Shown one piece after another: positions 7,921 through 16,678 of a DNA stretch of 64,000 nucleotides. The stretch spans positions 26,368 through 90,367 of the forward strand of contig JAEZCC010000003.1 in the NCBI GenBank assembly GCA_023412715.1. Direction: 5' to 3'. Positions within the stretch are counted from its first letter, which is position 1. Each line of letters starts with the position of its first letter. The notes below the pieces were generated by a model. That model searched no databases. It saw only the letters and a list, made by a program, of their open reading frames with translations, and was not told where the DNA came from. Source of the stretch: Bacillota bacterium. Lineage in GTDB: Bacteria; Bacillota; Clostridia; Oscillospirales; Acutalibacteraceae. A program made the position numbers and the translations under genes.

Positions 7921-7985
7921 GCGGGTTTCCCCCGCACCGCCCGGGGAAACCCGCATATGAAAGCAGCCGCCCTTTTGGGCGGCTG
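7921..7985. terminator. Double hairpin terminator between convergent genes
   Basis: The first hairpin pairs GCGGGTTTCCCC (from 7921) with GGGGAAACCCGC (7943-7954). The second pairs CAGCCGCCC (7964-7972) with GGGCGGCTG (7977-7985) around TTTT. The minus-strand reading of the first ends in TTTTT, suited to stop the maltodextrin transporter operon. The pair also serves the AraC gene. Confidence 0.7.
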
Positions 7986-8015
7986 TAATATTATATTTTC
8001 TGTTTTCTGCGGCAG

Positions 8016-8870
8016 TCAGCCTTTGACCGCGCCTCCGGTGATTCCCTCCACATAGAACCGCTGCAGGAAGAAGAAAAGAACCATAATCGGCACGCCGATA
8101 CAGACGCACGCGGCGTTGAACTGCGTGAAATTATTATAGATGTTGTTCTTCTGAATCATCTGGTACAGGCCGATAGCCACCGTCCATTTATTATAGTTGT
8201 CGCCCATGATGACGTTGGCAAAGATGAAGTCATTCCACGGGCCGATGAAGGCCATCAGGGCCGTATAAACCACGATGGGTCCCGAGTTCGGCATGATGAC
8301 GTGCCAGAACACCTGCGCGTTTGTGGCGCCGTCGATGCGCGCGGCTTCGTCCAGAGAGCGCGGAATCGTGTCGAAAAAGCCCTTGGCAATATAGAAACCG
8401 ATGCCGGCCCCAGCCGAATACTGGATGACCAGCGCCCAGAGGTTCTGCACCAGGCCGACCGATTTCAGGATGAAATAAACGGCGATCATCGACATGAAGC
8501 CCGGGAACATGCCGAGGACCAGCGCAATGTTCATGTACGGCTTACGGAAAGCGAAGCGCAGCCTCGACAACACATAGGCGACGGAAAGCGTGAGGAACGT
8601 GCTGATAAGGCACGACACGCAGGAAACCCAGAACGTGTTAAAAAACCAGTATTTGAACGGGAAGGTGGTGTTGGTCCAGAGATTTTTGTAATTGTCAAAC
8701 GTCCACTGCTCGGGAATAAAGCTGGAGGTGAAGGCCCCCGGTTCGGCGCGGAACGATGTCAGAACGACCCACAGGACCGGGATCAGCCAGATGACCGATA
8801 TGATGATTAAAAGCAGATAGATGACCGAGGTGCTCAGAATTCTTCTTTGCCTGATGCCGGAAGCTTTCAT
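8016..8870 (-). CDS. MalG-type sugar ABC transporter permease
   Basis: The 284-residue inner membrane permease of the carbohydrate importer family has about six transmembrane segments. The EAA loop for ATPase docking is visible as DEAARIDGATNAQVFWHVIMP near residue 190. ATG 8870 has GGAGGA upstream and overlaps the stop of the preceding permease gene (ATGA). It is the third gene of a binding protein-permease-permease operon. No ATPase is encoded here, so a shared MsmX-like ATPase elsewhere is expected. Confidence 0.88.
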   Translation of the reverse strand: MKASGIRQRRILSTSVIYLLLIIISVIWLIPVLWVVLTSFRAEPGAFTSSFIPEQWTFDNYKNLWTNTTFPFKYWFFNTFWVSCVSCLISTFLTLSVAYVLSRLRFAFRKPYMNIALVLGMFPGFMSMIAVYFILKSVGLVQNLWALVIQYSAGAGIGFYIAKGFFDTIPRSLDEAARIDGATNAQVFWHVIMPNSGPIVVYTALMAFIGPWNDFIFANVIMGDNYNKWTVAIGLYQMIQKNNIYNNFTQFNAACVCIGVPIMVLFFFLQRFYVEGITGGAVKG

Positions 8871-10234
8871 TGAAATTCTTCCTCCTTCTTGTAGGACGCG
8901 GTCCGGTGATAGGTAAGCAGCGAGATGACGGCGCATATGACGAAGGAGAAGATGCCGATCGTCGAGGCGAGGCTGTACTCGTAATTATTCACGGTCAACT
9001 TGTACAGCCACGTGACCAGAAGGTCCGTCTTGCCCGCCTGGAAGTAATCCGTCGTGGTCGGGGCGCCGCCCGTAAGAAGGAAAATGACGTTGAAGTTGTT
9101 CAGGTTGCCGATAAACTGGGTAATGAGGTACGGCGCCGTGACGAACAGAACGTAGGGCAGCGTAATCTTGAAAAATATCTGAACCGGCGAAGCGCCGTCG
9201 ATTTTTGCGGATTCATACAGCTCGGCCGGGATATTCATCAGGATCCCGGAAGTGATCAGCATGGTATAGGGAATGCCGATCCAGAGGTTGACCAGCAGGA
9301 CCACGATCCTGGCGTTCATGGGGTTGTTCGCCAGAAAATCGACCCTGCCGAAACCGAGCGAAACCAGCAATTCGTTGATCGGCCCGTACAGATTGAACAG
9401 ATTCTGCATCACGAGAAGAGAAATGAACTGCGGGATTGCAATCGTGGTCACCAGGATGGAGCGCCACATCGACTTGAAACGGATCTCTTTATAGTTAATC
9501 ATCAGCGCGACGATGATCCCAAGAAAATAGTTGGAAAACGTCGCGAAAAAGGCCCAGACCAGAGTCCAGCCGAGCACATGGAAAAAGGTGCTCGACAGAA
9601 GCGCGTTCGCGCCCAGCATGTCGGTGAAATTGGTCAGTCCGACCCAGTGGAAAAGATTCCCCGGGACCTGATGATGGCTGTCATAGTTGGTAAACGCGAT
9701 GAGGATCATGAAAATAATCGGCAGGACCGTGATGAACAAAACGCCCAGCACCGGCAGCGTCAGCATGGTCCCGTGAAAATTCGAGTCCAGAAGCTCTCTG
9801 CAGTCCTGCCGGAAAGTGTTCGGGCGCTTCCCGTTCCGGCGGTACAGCAGCAGCTTTCTTGCGCTGGACAGACTGACGAAATAAAGGACGACGAACACCC
9901 CGGTGATGACAAGCGTCGCAATTCCATACAGCAGGAAAAGCATGGAGTTGTCCCCCTGCTGCAGCACGGGGAGTATCTGCCCAGGCAGCGTCGCCCATCC
10001 CTGCTTTTTGGTGCCAAGCGTATAAAGCCCCCGAAGAAGGCCAACGCCCCTTGTTGCCATGAAAATTATGTACGCGATTTCCGCTGCAAGAAAAATAAAG
10101 CCTTTCACGACCTGATGGTCCGCAAAGTTTGCGAAGCCCATGAGGAAGTACGAGCCCGCTTCTCTGTCCCTGAAAGTCAGGACGGGCAGCGTTTTGCTCT
10201 TTTTCTTTTTCAGTGCCTGACCAGCTATTTCCAC
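8867..10234 (-). CDS. MalF-type sugar ABC transporter permease
   Basis: The 455-residue permease is long for the family. It carries an extra N-terminal region with about three transmembrane segments (residues 30-135), as in MalF proteins of maltodextrin importers, before the core of six. The EAA loop is YESAKIDGASPVQIFFKITLP near residue 340. GTG 10234 is the start, with GGGGTGAT upstream. It partners the MalG-type permease, and the preceding lipoprotein delivers substrate. Confidence 0.87.
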   Translation of the reverse strand: MEIAGQALKKKKSKTLPVLTFRDREAGSYFLMGFANFADHQVVKGFIFLAAEIAYIIFMATRGVGLLRGLYTLGTKKQGWATLPGQILPVLQQGDNSMLFLLYGIATLVITGVFVVLYFVSLSSARKLLLYRRNGKRPNTFRQDCRELLDSNFHGTMLTLPVLGVLFITVLPIIFMILIAFTNYDSHHQVPGNLFHWVGLTNFTDMLGANALLSSTFFHVLGWTLVWAFFATFSNYFLGIIVALMINYKEIRFKSMWRSILVTTIAIPQFISLLVMQNLFNLYGPINELLVSLGFGRVDFLANNPMNARIVVLLVNLWIGIPYTMLITSGILMNIPAELYESAKIDGASPVQIFFKITLPYVLFVTAPYLITQFIGNLNNFNVIFLLTGGAPTTTDYFQAGKTDLLVTWLYKLTVNNYEYSLASTIGIFSFVICAVISLLTYHRTASYKKEEEFQ

Positions 10235-10263
10235 AATCGATCACCCCGGCATTTTATAGCGAG

Positions 10264-10296
10264 TGCAGCTAAGCCCTTTGCCGGGCCTAGCTGCAG
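10264..10296 (-). other. Intercistronic hairpin between binding protein and MalF genes
   Basis: TGCAGCTA-GCCC pairs with GGGC-TAGCTGCA around a short loop. No T-run follows on the minus strand, so it is more likely an mRNA-stabilising or partial-attenuation hairpin that keeps binding protein mRNA in excess. Confidence 0.5.
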
Positions 10297-10335
10297 TTTT
10301 CAAAAGGAAATGGACTTATCGGCCGACAGGCCGCT

Positions 10336-11649
10336 TTACTGCTTGACGTTCGCTTTCAGCATATCGTTCCATGCGTTCAGTTTTGCCTGGATATCGGCTT
10401 CCTTGATTTTGCCTTCAAAGATATCTCTCGTGTAAGCCATGCTGGAATCCGACCAGAAGTTCGTCATCTGCGTGATGGAAGGCATCGGGATGGAGGTCTT
10501 GGCCTGCTCCAGCTGGGCCGCGACCGTCTCGTCGCCCGTGACGGAAGAATCGCCCTGCGCTTCTTTGTTGGCCGGGACGACGCCCCTGTCTTTGAACGCC
10601 TTGAGCTGGTTTTCTTTGTCGGTCAGGTACTCGGCAAGCTGCATGGCCGCCTGCGGGTACTTGGAATGAGCGTTGACAAGGTAAAGGGTATAGCCGGCGA
10701 AGGAGACAATCTGCTTCTCCGAGCCGTCGATGTTGATGGTCGGGAGCTTGGCGACCGCATAATTGTCGCCCAAAGCCTTCTTAAACGCCTGGGCCTTCCA
10801 GGAACCGGTCGCCTGCGCGACAACGGAGCCGTCTTTCAGAAGCTTTTCAACGTCGCCGTCGTTGACATTCTTCAGGCCCTTGCCTTTCAGCCCGGCAATG
10901 TACTTGGCCACGGAGACCGCCTCGTTGCTGCCGAACGTGCTGCCGCTGACGTCCGTGCCGTCGTCGCCGAACAGTTTGACGCCGTTTGCAAAGTAGAGCG
11001 GGGCCGTGTCATAGTTGTTCGTCATGTCCCAGCCGCACTGCTTGCCGGCCGCTTTCGCCTTCGCCAGCATGCCGTCCATGGTTTTCACGTCGTCGGCGCT
11101 GAGGGCGCTCTTGTTGTAGAACAGGAAAATCGACTGAACGGAGCGCGGATACCCGTACAGGGTGCCCTTGTATGTAGCCGCCTTCACCGCGTTTTGGTCG
11201 TCGCTGGCCGTGACTTCGTCCGCGAAAACCGTGTTCGGGTAGCACGCGCCCGCCTCGACAAGCGCGCCGAGCTGGTCGTGCGGCACATCGAACACGTCGG
11301 CGGCCGCGTCGACGTCTTTCAGGATGGCGGCCTGCGCCTTATCCTCGTCCTGAACATTGACGGTCACTTTATAGTTTTTGTCAGCGTGTGCCTGCTCAAA
11401 AGCCGCAGCCATCTCTTTGAGCATAGCCTGGTCGTCGCCGGAGCCCCAAAGTGTGATTTTCGCTCCCTGCTCACCCAGCTTGGAAGTGTCGACCCCGCTG
11501 GAAGCAGCCGCTTCGGACGCCGCCTGAGAACCCGCAGAGCTTTCTGCAACAGAGGACGCCCCGCCGGCGTTGCTGCAGGCCGTCACGGCAACAGAAAGAA
11601 CCGCCGCCAGAAAACCGGCTGAAACTTGTTTCCACGCTCTTTTTTTCAT
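10336..11649 (-). CDS. Maltodextrin-type extracellular solute-binding lipoprotein
   Basis: The 437-residue substrate-binding protein of the MalE-like family 1 starts with a lipoprotein signal peptide (KKRAW...VAVTACSN, lipid-anchored Cys near residue 25). A Ser/Ala-rich linker follows, then the binding domain starting near KITLWGSGDDQAMLKEM. AGGAGG lies 9 bases before ATG 11649. The neighbouring pullulanase and glucosidase genes suggest malto-oligosaccharides as ligands. Confidence 0.87.
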   Translation of the reverse strand: MKKRAWKQVSAGFLAAVLSVAVTACSNAGGASSVAESSAGSQAASEAAASSGVDTSKLGEQGAKITLWGSGDDQAMLKEMAAAFEQAHADKNYKVTVNVQDEDKAQAAILKDVDAAADVFDVPHDQLGALVEAGACYPNTVFADEVTASDDQNAVKAATYKGTLYGYPRSVQSIFLFYNKSALSADDVKTMDGMLAKAKAAGKQCGWDMTNNYDTAPLYFANGVKLFGDDGTDVSGSTFGSNEAVSVAKYIAGLKGKGLKNVNDGDVEKLLKDGSVVAQATGSWKAQAFKKALGDNYAVAKLPTINIDGSEKQIVSFAGYTLYLVNAHSKYPQAAMQLAEYLTDKENQLKAFKDRGVVPANKEAQGDSSVTGDETVAAQLEQAKTSIPMPSITQMTNFWSDSSMAYTRDIFEGKIKEADIQAKLNAWNDMLKANVKQ

Positions 11650-11676
11650 GAACCACTACCTCCTAAAATGCTTTTG

Positions 11677-11860
11677 AATATTCGAATTTCCTCAACATAT
11701 TTTCGAATATTTTCTAATTGGATTGCTTACAATAATATCATCAAATGCCCATGATGTCAATAAGTTTTTATCTGATTTTTCTAATTATATTGCTTTATTA
11801 TTTGACTTTACTGTATATTATTCTCTATGTTTTTATATTTGCATTTATATTTTTCGAAAA
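11677..11860. promoter_or_regulatory. AT-rich control region with TTCGAA palindromes
   Basis: The 230-bp gap between the binding protein and pullulanase genes is very AT-rich. Palindromic motifs occur at 11679-11688 (AATATTCGAATT-like), 11701-11708 (TTTCGAAT) and 11851-11860 (TTTTCGAAAA, perfect). The last recurs at 14129-14138 before the GH13 glucosidase gene. These may be operators of a common sugar regulator, not encoded in the window. Confidence 0.4.
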
Positions 11861-11879
11861 ATTATCGAAATATATCATG

Positions 11880-13910
11880 CTATTTCGGGCTTTGTATCGA
11901 TCCCGTTTTCGCCGCATCTTTTCGCGGCGGCGCCAAACCGCATTTTTTCAGCCGCAGGATCGCCGCCGAGTGGGGCGCGACGGAAATCGTGCCGCCAAAG
12001 ATGGTGCGAAGCGGTTCGGTCCCCGCCCTGCCGCCGTCCGCGAGCACCTCCCAGGCGGCGGGGCGCGTACCGCTCAGCCTGATGTCCGCCGGCTCCGCAA
12101 GCGCATTGACGCACACGGCGAGCATTTGTGCCCCGTCGTTCAAGGTAAACGCCACGGTTCCCGGCCTGGAATCAGAAAAATTCATTTTCTCCGCGGAAGC
12201 CGCAGTGAAGTCCCGCAGGGCCGGAAACGCCCGCCGGATGCGGAGCAGCCCCCGGTAATACCCGACCAGATCCGAAAAGATCACGGTTCTGCCCCAGTCC
12301 AGCCGGTTTCTGGACGGAGACGCCCGGAAGCTGTTGTCCATGCCGCACTTCGTGCGGGCGAACTCTTCCCCGGCCTGAAAGAGCGGCATGCCCTGCGCCA
12401 TAAGATAGAGCACGGCGCAGAGCTTGTTGAGCGCCACGACGCCGCCGTCATACTCCGCGTAAGCCCTTCCCCGCTTTGTAGAGGCGACGAGCTTGTCCCA
12501 CAGCGTCAGATTGTCGTGGACGGAGACATAGGAGACAACCTGCGTCGGGGCGGAGGCAAACGGCTCTTCAAAGAGATTCTGCGTCCAGCCCTGCAGGGAC
12601 GCCCGGACGGCGTCCGACAGCTTCCCTTCGCCCTGGACGAAGCCCTGTTTATGGCGGATAAAAACGTCTCCGCGGATCGAGTCGCGCGTGCCGTCGCTGA
12701 ACGCGCCGATCCGCGGGTCCAGCAGCCTGACGTGCCGCTTGTCGGCGGGAAAACAGCCGGCCGGCAGAGAGGGCGCACAAGCGGACCACGGCTCCCCGTA
12801 CATAAGTATTTTTCTTCCTTCCGGCAGTTCGTCCAGCCTTCTGCGGATCTCGTTCATCGTTTCGACGTCCAGCAGTCCCATCAGGTCGAACCGGAACCCG
12901 TCGATATGGTATTCGCCCGCCCAGTACAGCACCGAATCCACGAGATATCTGCGGCACATGCAGCGTTCGCTGGCGATTTCGTTCCCGCAGGCGGAGCCGT
13001 CCGCGAACGTCCCGTCCGGCGCGGCCCGGTGATAATAATACGGCACCGTGCGGTGGAACCAGGAGCCTTCGCTCTCGAAGGTGTGGTTGCAGACGACGTC
13101 CATCACCACGCCGATTCCCGCCCGGTGCAGAGCGCCCACCATCTGCTTGAACTCGCGGATGCGGACCCTGCCGTCATACGGGTCGGTGGAATAAGAGCCT
13201 TCCGGAACATTGTAGTTCACCGGATCGTACCCCCAGTTAAACGCCCCCTGCGGACGCGCCTCGTCGACGCTGCCGTAATCGAACACCGGCAGAAGCTGAA
13301 CGTGCGTGACGCCGAGCCGGCGAAGATAGGCGACGCAGGTCGGAGTTTTTCCGTCCGGAAGGGTCGTGTCCGGTTCCGTGAACGCGAGGTATTTCCCGCG
13401 CCATTCCTTCCGCACCCCGCAGTCGGGATCGTTGGAAAAATCCCCGACATGGACCTCCCACACGGCGGCGTCCGTCGGATGCTCCGGCCTCTGAAAACGG
13501 TCGTCCTGCCAGCCTTCCGGATCCGTTGCCGAAAGGTCGATCACCATGCTGCGCCCGCCGTTCACTCCGGCGGCCTTGGCGTACGGATCCGCCGTTTCCG
13601 CAGCGACTCCGAAATTCGTGATCTCGTAGGTGTAATACACGCCGTCCAGGTCGCCGGGAACGGTCAGGCCCCAGACGCCACGTTCCAGGCGATCCAAGGC
13701 AAGCTCCCGCACCGGGCCGCCGTCCGTCCCCTCGCGGTAAAGGCGCAGCGAAACGGATTCCGCGGCCGGCGCCCAGACGCGGAAATCCGTCGCCTCTGGA
13801 CCGTAAGCGGCGCCGAGCCGGCCGGAATAAAAAAAGGCGCTTTCGAACTCCGCCGAACCGTAAAGCGAAGACAGAAGGACCGGATCGTTCGGAAAATGGA
13901 TCTCTTTCAG
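11880..13910 (-). CDS. pulA: Type I pullulanase (GH13 debranching enzyme)
   Basis: The enzyme hydrolyses alpha-1,6 branches of pullulan or limit dextrins. It has a CBM48 domain (FRVWAPAAESVSLRLY), the family motif FNWGYDP, DVVCNHT, nucleophile Asp in GFRFDLMG, acid Glu in MYGEPWS, and transition-state Asp in VSVHDNLTLWD. There is no signal peptide, so it works in the cytoplasm on imported dextrins. The start is odd. The first GTG (13712) would cut away most of CBM48. The reading frame continues upstream without ATG, GTG or TTG to a stop near 13978. CTG 13910 with AAGGAG 10 bases before it is my best start (676 residues). A sequencing or real frameshift near A6 at about 13970 is the alternative. 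Confidence 0.83.
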   Translation of the reverse strand: MKEIHFPNDPVLLSSLYGSAEFESAFFYSGRLGAAYGPEATDFRVWAPAAESVSLRLYREGTDGGPVRELALDRLERGVWGLTVPGDLDGVYYTYEITNFGVAAETADPYAKAAGVNGGRSMVIDLSATDPEGWQDDRFQRPEHPTDAAVWEVHVGDFSNDPDCGVRKEWRGKYLAFTEPDTTLPDGKTPTCVAYLRRLGVTHVQLLPVFDYGSVDEARPQGAFNWGYDPVNYNVPEGSYSTDPYDGRVRIREFKQMVGALHRAGIGVVMDVVCNHTFESEGSWFHRTVPYYYHRAAPDGTFADGSACGNEIASERCMCRRYLVDSVLYWAGEYHIDGFRFDLMGLLDVETMNEIRRRLDELPEGRKILMYGEPWSACAPSLPAGCFPADKRHVRLLDPRIGAFSDGTRDSIRGDVFIRHKQGFVQGEGKLSDAVRASLQGWTQNLFEEPFASAPTQVVSYVSVHDNLTLWDKLVASTKRGRAYAEYDGGVVALNKLCAVLYLMAQGMPLFQAGEEFARTKCGMDNSFRASPSRNRLDWGRTVIFSDLVGYYRGLLRIRRAFPALRDFTAASAEKMNFSDSRPGTVAFTLNDGAQMLAVCVNALAEPADIRLSGTRPAAWEVLADGGRAGTEPLRTIFGGTISVAPHSAAILRLKKCGLAPPRKDAAKTGSIQSPK

Positions 13911-14128
13911 GCCAACCAGTCTCCTTCCATTCCGGCTTCCTGTGCCGGCGGGGCGATCTGTTTTCGAAATTTTTTCTCAGTGATCCGCAGAGCGGGCCGT
14001 TTCTCTGCCGGCGCAGGAGGCGTCGGCGGTTGAGCAATAAAATCCTATTGAAAGAAGAAACAAATCATTTTTAAAATAGCACGTCACGCCCGATGCTGAA
14101 TGTTTGAATCAGAAATATAGAACATATT

Positions 14129-14170
14129 TTTTCGAAAACAATTGACGCGAATCCCGTGAAACGATATGAT
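14129..14170 (+). promoter_or_regulatory. Promoter and operator of the GH13 glucosidase gene
   Basis: TTGACG (14142-14147), 17 bases, then TATGAT (14165-14170). The perfect palindrome TTTTCGAAAA lies directly upstream at 14129-14138. Confidence 0.6.
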
Positions 14171-14219
14171 AGTTCAGGAAGAACGGGAAGACAACACAAC
14201 TGAAAAGGAGACGCACAGC

Positions 14220-15773
14220 ATGGCGGACTGGTTAAAAGACGCTGTATTTTACGAAATCTACCCTCAGTCCTTTTACGATACAAACGGGGACGGCATCGGG
14301 GACATCAACGGCATCACGGAGAAGCTGGACTATGTGAAATGGCTCGGCTGCAACGCGGTCTGGATTAATCCGTGCTTCGACTCGCCGTTTTTCGACGCGG
14401 GCTACGACGTGAGGGACTATAAAAAGGTGGCCCCGCGCTACGGCACAAACGAGGATCTGTGCCGCCTGTTTGAAGAGGCGCACAGAAAGGGGATCCGCAT
14501 CCTCCTCGACCTGGTGCCCGGCCACACGTCCGAAGAGCATCCGTGGTTCCGTGAAAGCTGCCGCCCGCAAAAGAACGAATACGCAAACCGCTACATCTGG
14601 ACCGATTCCGTATGGAACTACCCGCCGAAATACCATTTCATCAGCGGGCGCGCCGAGCGCAACGGCAATTATCTGGTCAATTTCTTCAGCACGCAGCCGG
14701 CGCTGAACTACGGCTTCCATAAGGTCACCGCCGGCTGGCAGCTGCCCTGCGACCACCCGGACTGCGCCGCGACGCGCGAGGCCATGAAGGACGTCATGCG
14801 CTTCTGGCTCGACAGGGGCTGCGACGGCTTCCGCGTGGACATGGCGGACTCGCTGGTCAAGGACGACGACGCGAAGAAGTCCGGCACGGGGGCAATCTGG
14901 CGGAACGTCCGCGAGATGCTGGACCGTGAATACCCCGAAGCGGCCCTCGTGTCGGAGTGGTCCAACCCGGAGCTTGCGCTCGGGTACGGGTTCCACTGCG
15001 ATTTTTACCTCAACCATAAAGGCAACGGCTACTATTCCCTCTTCCGGGACATCGACGAAGAATCCGGAAAGCAGAGCAGCTATTTCAGCGTTTCAGGCAA
15101 CGGCGACATTTCAAAATTTCTGAAGGATTATCTGCCGAAGTACGACAAAACAAGGCGGAAGGGATACATCAGCTTCATCACCTGCAACCACGACACCCCG
15201 AGGATGAGCCGCGATTTTACCGGGCGCGAGCTGAAGCTCGCCTACAGCTTTCTTTTCACCATGCCCGGCGTACCCTTCCTCTATTATGGCGACGAAATCG
15301 GCATGAAGTACCAGAGCGGCCTTGCAAGCAAGGAGGGCGGCTACGAACGCACCGGAAGCCGCACGCCGATGCAGTGGAACGCCAGCCAGAGCAACACCGG
15401 CTTCTCGGAGGCTCCTGCCGGCCGGCTGTACCTTCCCGTCGACGCGTCCGACGGCGCCCCGGCCGTAAACAGCGAGTCCGACCGGCCGGATTCCCTGCTG
15501 AATACGGTCCGCGGCGTCATCCGACTGCGGCACGAAAATGCCTGCCTTCACGCCGACGGGCCGTTCGAGGTTGTGTATGCGGAAAAGCGCAGATATCCCT
15601 TCCTCTACCGGCGGGGAAGCTTTTTGTTTGCTTTCAACCCCTCCGGCCGGGCCGCGGAAGCGCCCGTCGGCGTGAAGGGGAACATCGCGTTCTCCGTCGG
15701 GGAGCGGCCGATTTTCGAAGAAAAATCCATCTGCATGGCGCCGCAGTCCTGCGCCGCAGTCAAGCTGGACTGA
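14220..15773 (+). CDS. GH13 alpha-glucosidase-type enzyme
   Basis: The 517-residue cytoplasmic GH13 enzyme has YEIYPQSFYDTNGDGIGD at the start, nucleophile Asp207 (GFRVDMAD), acid Glu246 (LVSEWSNP) and Asp325 (CNHDTPR). The usual VNHTSDEH is replaced by PGHTSEEH, and Met follows the nucleophile. It therefore fits neither the alpha-1,6 (Val) nor the alpha-1,4 (Thr) rule well, and substrate assignment is uncertain (alpha-glucosidase, maltodextrin hydrolase or transglycosylase). ATG 14220 follows AAGGAG. It diverges from the pullulanase and maltodextrin importer genes and likely completes starch-oligosaccharide breakdown. Confidence 0.82.
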   Translation: MADWLKDAVFYEIYPQSFYDTNGDGIGDINGITEKLDYVKWLGCNAVWINPCFDSPFFDAGYDVRDYKKVAPRYGTNEDLCRLFEEAHRKGIRILLDLVPGHTSEEHPWFRESCRPQKNEYANRYIWTDSVWNYPPKYHFISGRAERNGNYLVNFFSTQPALNYGFHKVTAGWQLPCDHPDCAATREAMKDVMRFWLDRGCDGFRVDMADSLVKDDDAKKSGTGAIWRNVREMLDREYPEAALVSEWSNPELALGYGFHCDFYLNHKGNGYYSLFRDIDEESGKQSSYFSVSGNGDISKFLKDYLPKYDKTRRKGYISFITCNHDTPRMSRDFTGRELKLAYSFLFTMPGVPFLYYGDEIGMKYQSGLASKEGGYERTGSRTPMQWNASQSNTGFSEAPAGRLYLPVDASDGAPAVNSESDRPDSLLNTVRGVIRLRHENACLHADGPFEVVYAEKRRYPFLYRRGSFLFAFNPSGRAAEAPVGVKGNIAFSVGERPIFEEKSICMAPQSCAAVKLD

Positions 15774-15816
15774 CGGCTCCGTCCTCCTTCCGCCGAAACG
15801 CCAGCGACAAAACAGA

Positions 15817-15855
15817 AAATTCCCACCGCCCCGATAGAAGGCGGTGGGAATTTTT
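15817..15855 (+). terminator. Intrinsic terminator of the glucosidase gene
   Basis: AAATTCCCACCGCC pairs with GGCGGTGGGAATTT around a 9-base loop and is followed by TTTTT. Confidence 0.85.
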
Positions 15856-15949
15856 GCGCACGGCAAGGATCCGGCACGCTCCTTGCCCGTTCCCGGGAAA
15901 ATGCACAAAAAAACAGAAAGTTTACATAGATTTTACGGGCCTGATTTTA

Positions 15950-15978
15950 TTGTCAATTTCTACGCGGAGTACTATAAT
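15950..15978 (+). promoter_or_regulatory. Near-consensus orphan promoter
   Basis: TTGTCA (15950-15955), 17 bases, TATAAT (15973-15978). No convincing gene begins within the next 600 bases, so the product may be a small RNA or a long leader of the peptide transporter operon. Confidence 0.55.
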
Positions 15979-15979
15979 A

Positions 15980-16275
15980 ATTAATAATAAATGAAGCCGC
16001 CTAAGCGTAAAATTGAAAAGATAAAATCTTCTCATGCAAAATCGGCGGATTCCCGCCTGTGCCGGCAGAAGCAGCCCGGCACGGGAAAGAACGGAAAGAA
16101 GAACCTCGGGGCGGCTGCCCTTTCTCTTTCCGGGCGTCCGGCCGGAAGGCGCCGGCGCAAAGAGAGGCCCTTTCTTTCTTCCGTTTTCTGATCCCGATTC
16201 CGGCGGATCCCTCTCCCGGACGGCCGCAGACGGAAGATTTTCCATCGATTTAAAGCATCAAATTTCAGATTTTCC
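15980..16275. other. Gap without recognised gene
   Basis: Between the orphan promoter and the Opp promoter, the only frames are arginine/proline-rich with no convincing ribosome site or family resemblance (for example ATG 15991). I see no clear terminator or riboswitch. Confidence 0.4.
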
Positions 16276-16304
16276 TTGCAAGGCGGCGAAAAAGTTGTTA
16301 TAAT
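16276..16304 (+). promoter_or_regulatory. Promoter of the oligopeptide transporter operon
   Basis: TTGCAA (16276-16281), 17 bases, TATAAT (16299-16304). It leaves a leader of about 365 bases before the first gene. The leader has an imperfect hairpin (AGGACATGCTC with GAGTGTGTCCT, about 16451-16478) but matches no riboswitch I recognise. Confidence 0.6.
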
Positions 16305-16678
16305 CTTAAGTAAATATTATTTTGCATATTGCCCTGTTGAAAATCTCAATAAACTTTATAAACAGAACTTCTGCAAGCAACAAATAAATATTGCGTTGAT
16401 GAATTTTCGTTTTTCCGGGATGCAAAGCTTCATCAGCCTGATTTTGTGTAGGACATGCTCAAAGAAGAGTGTGTCCTATGTTTAGTATAAGTGTTACTTC
16501 TTTGCTTTACAAGGCAAAAGCGGAGGACCACGGCGCGGCAAGGTCAGGCGCGGGCGAAATCCGGTTCTTTTTCGCGGGAATCCGCAGGCTTTGCAGCAGG
16601 AGGGATGAGTCAAGGAGTTGGGGAGCAGCATAGAGACGACGGAAGGACCCGAACGAAATCTTTTAAGGAGTGGACAAT

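Noticed and set aside
15991..16303. Small plus-strand frames (ATG 15991, ATG 16034) after the orphan promoter
   Set aside because: Arg/Pro-rich, no ribosome site, no family likeness.
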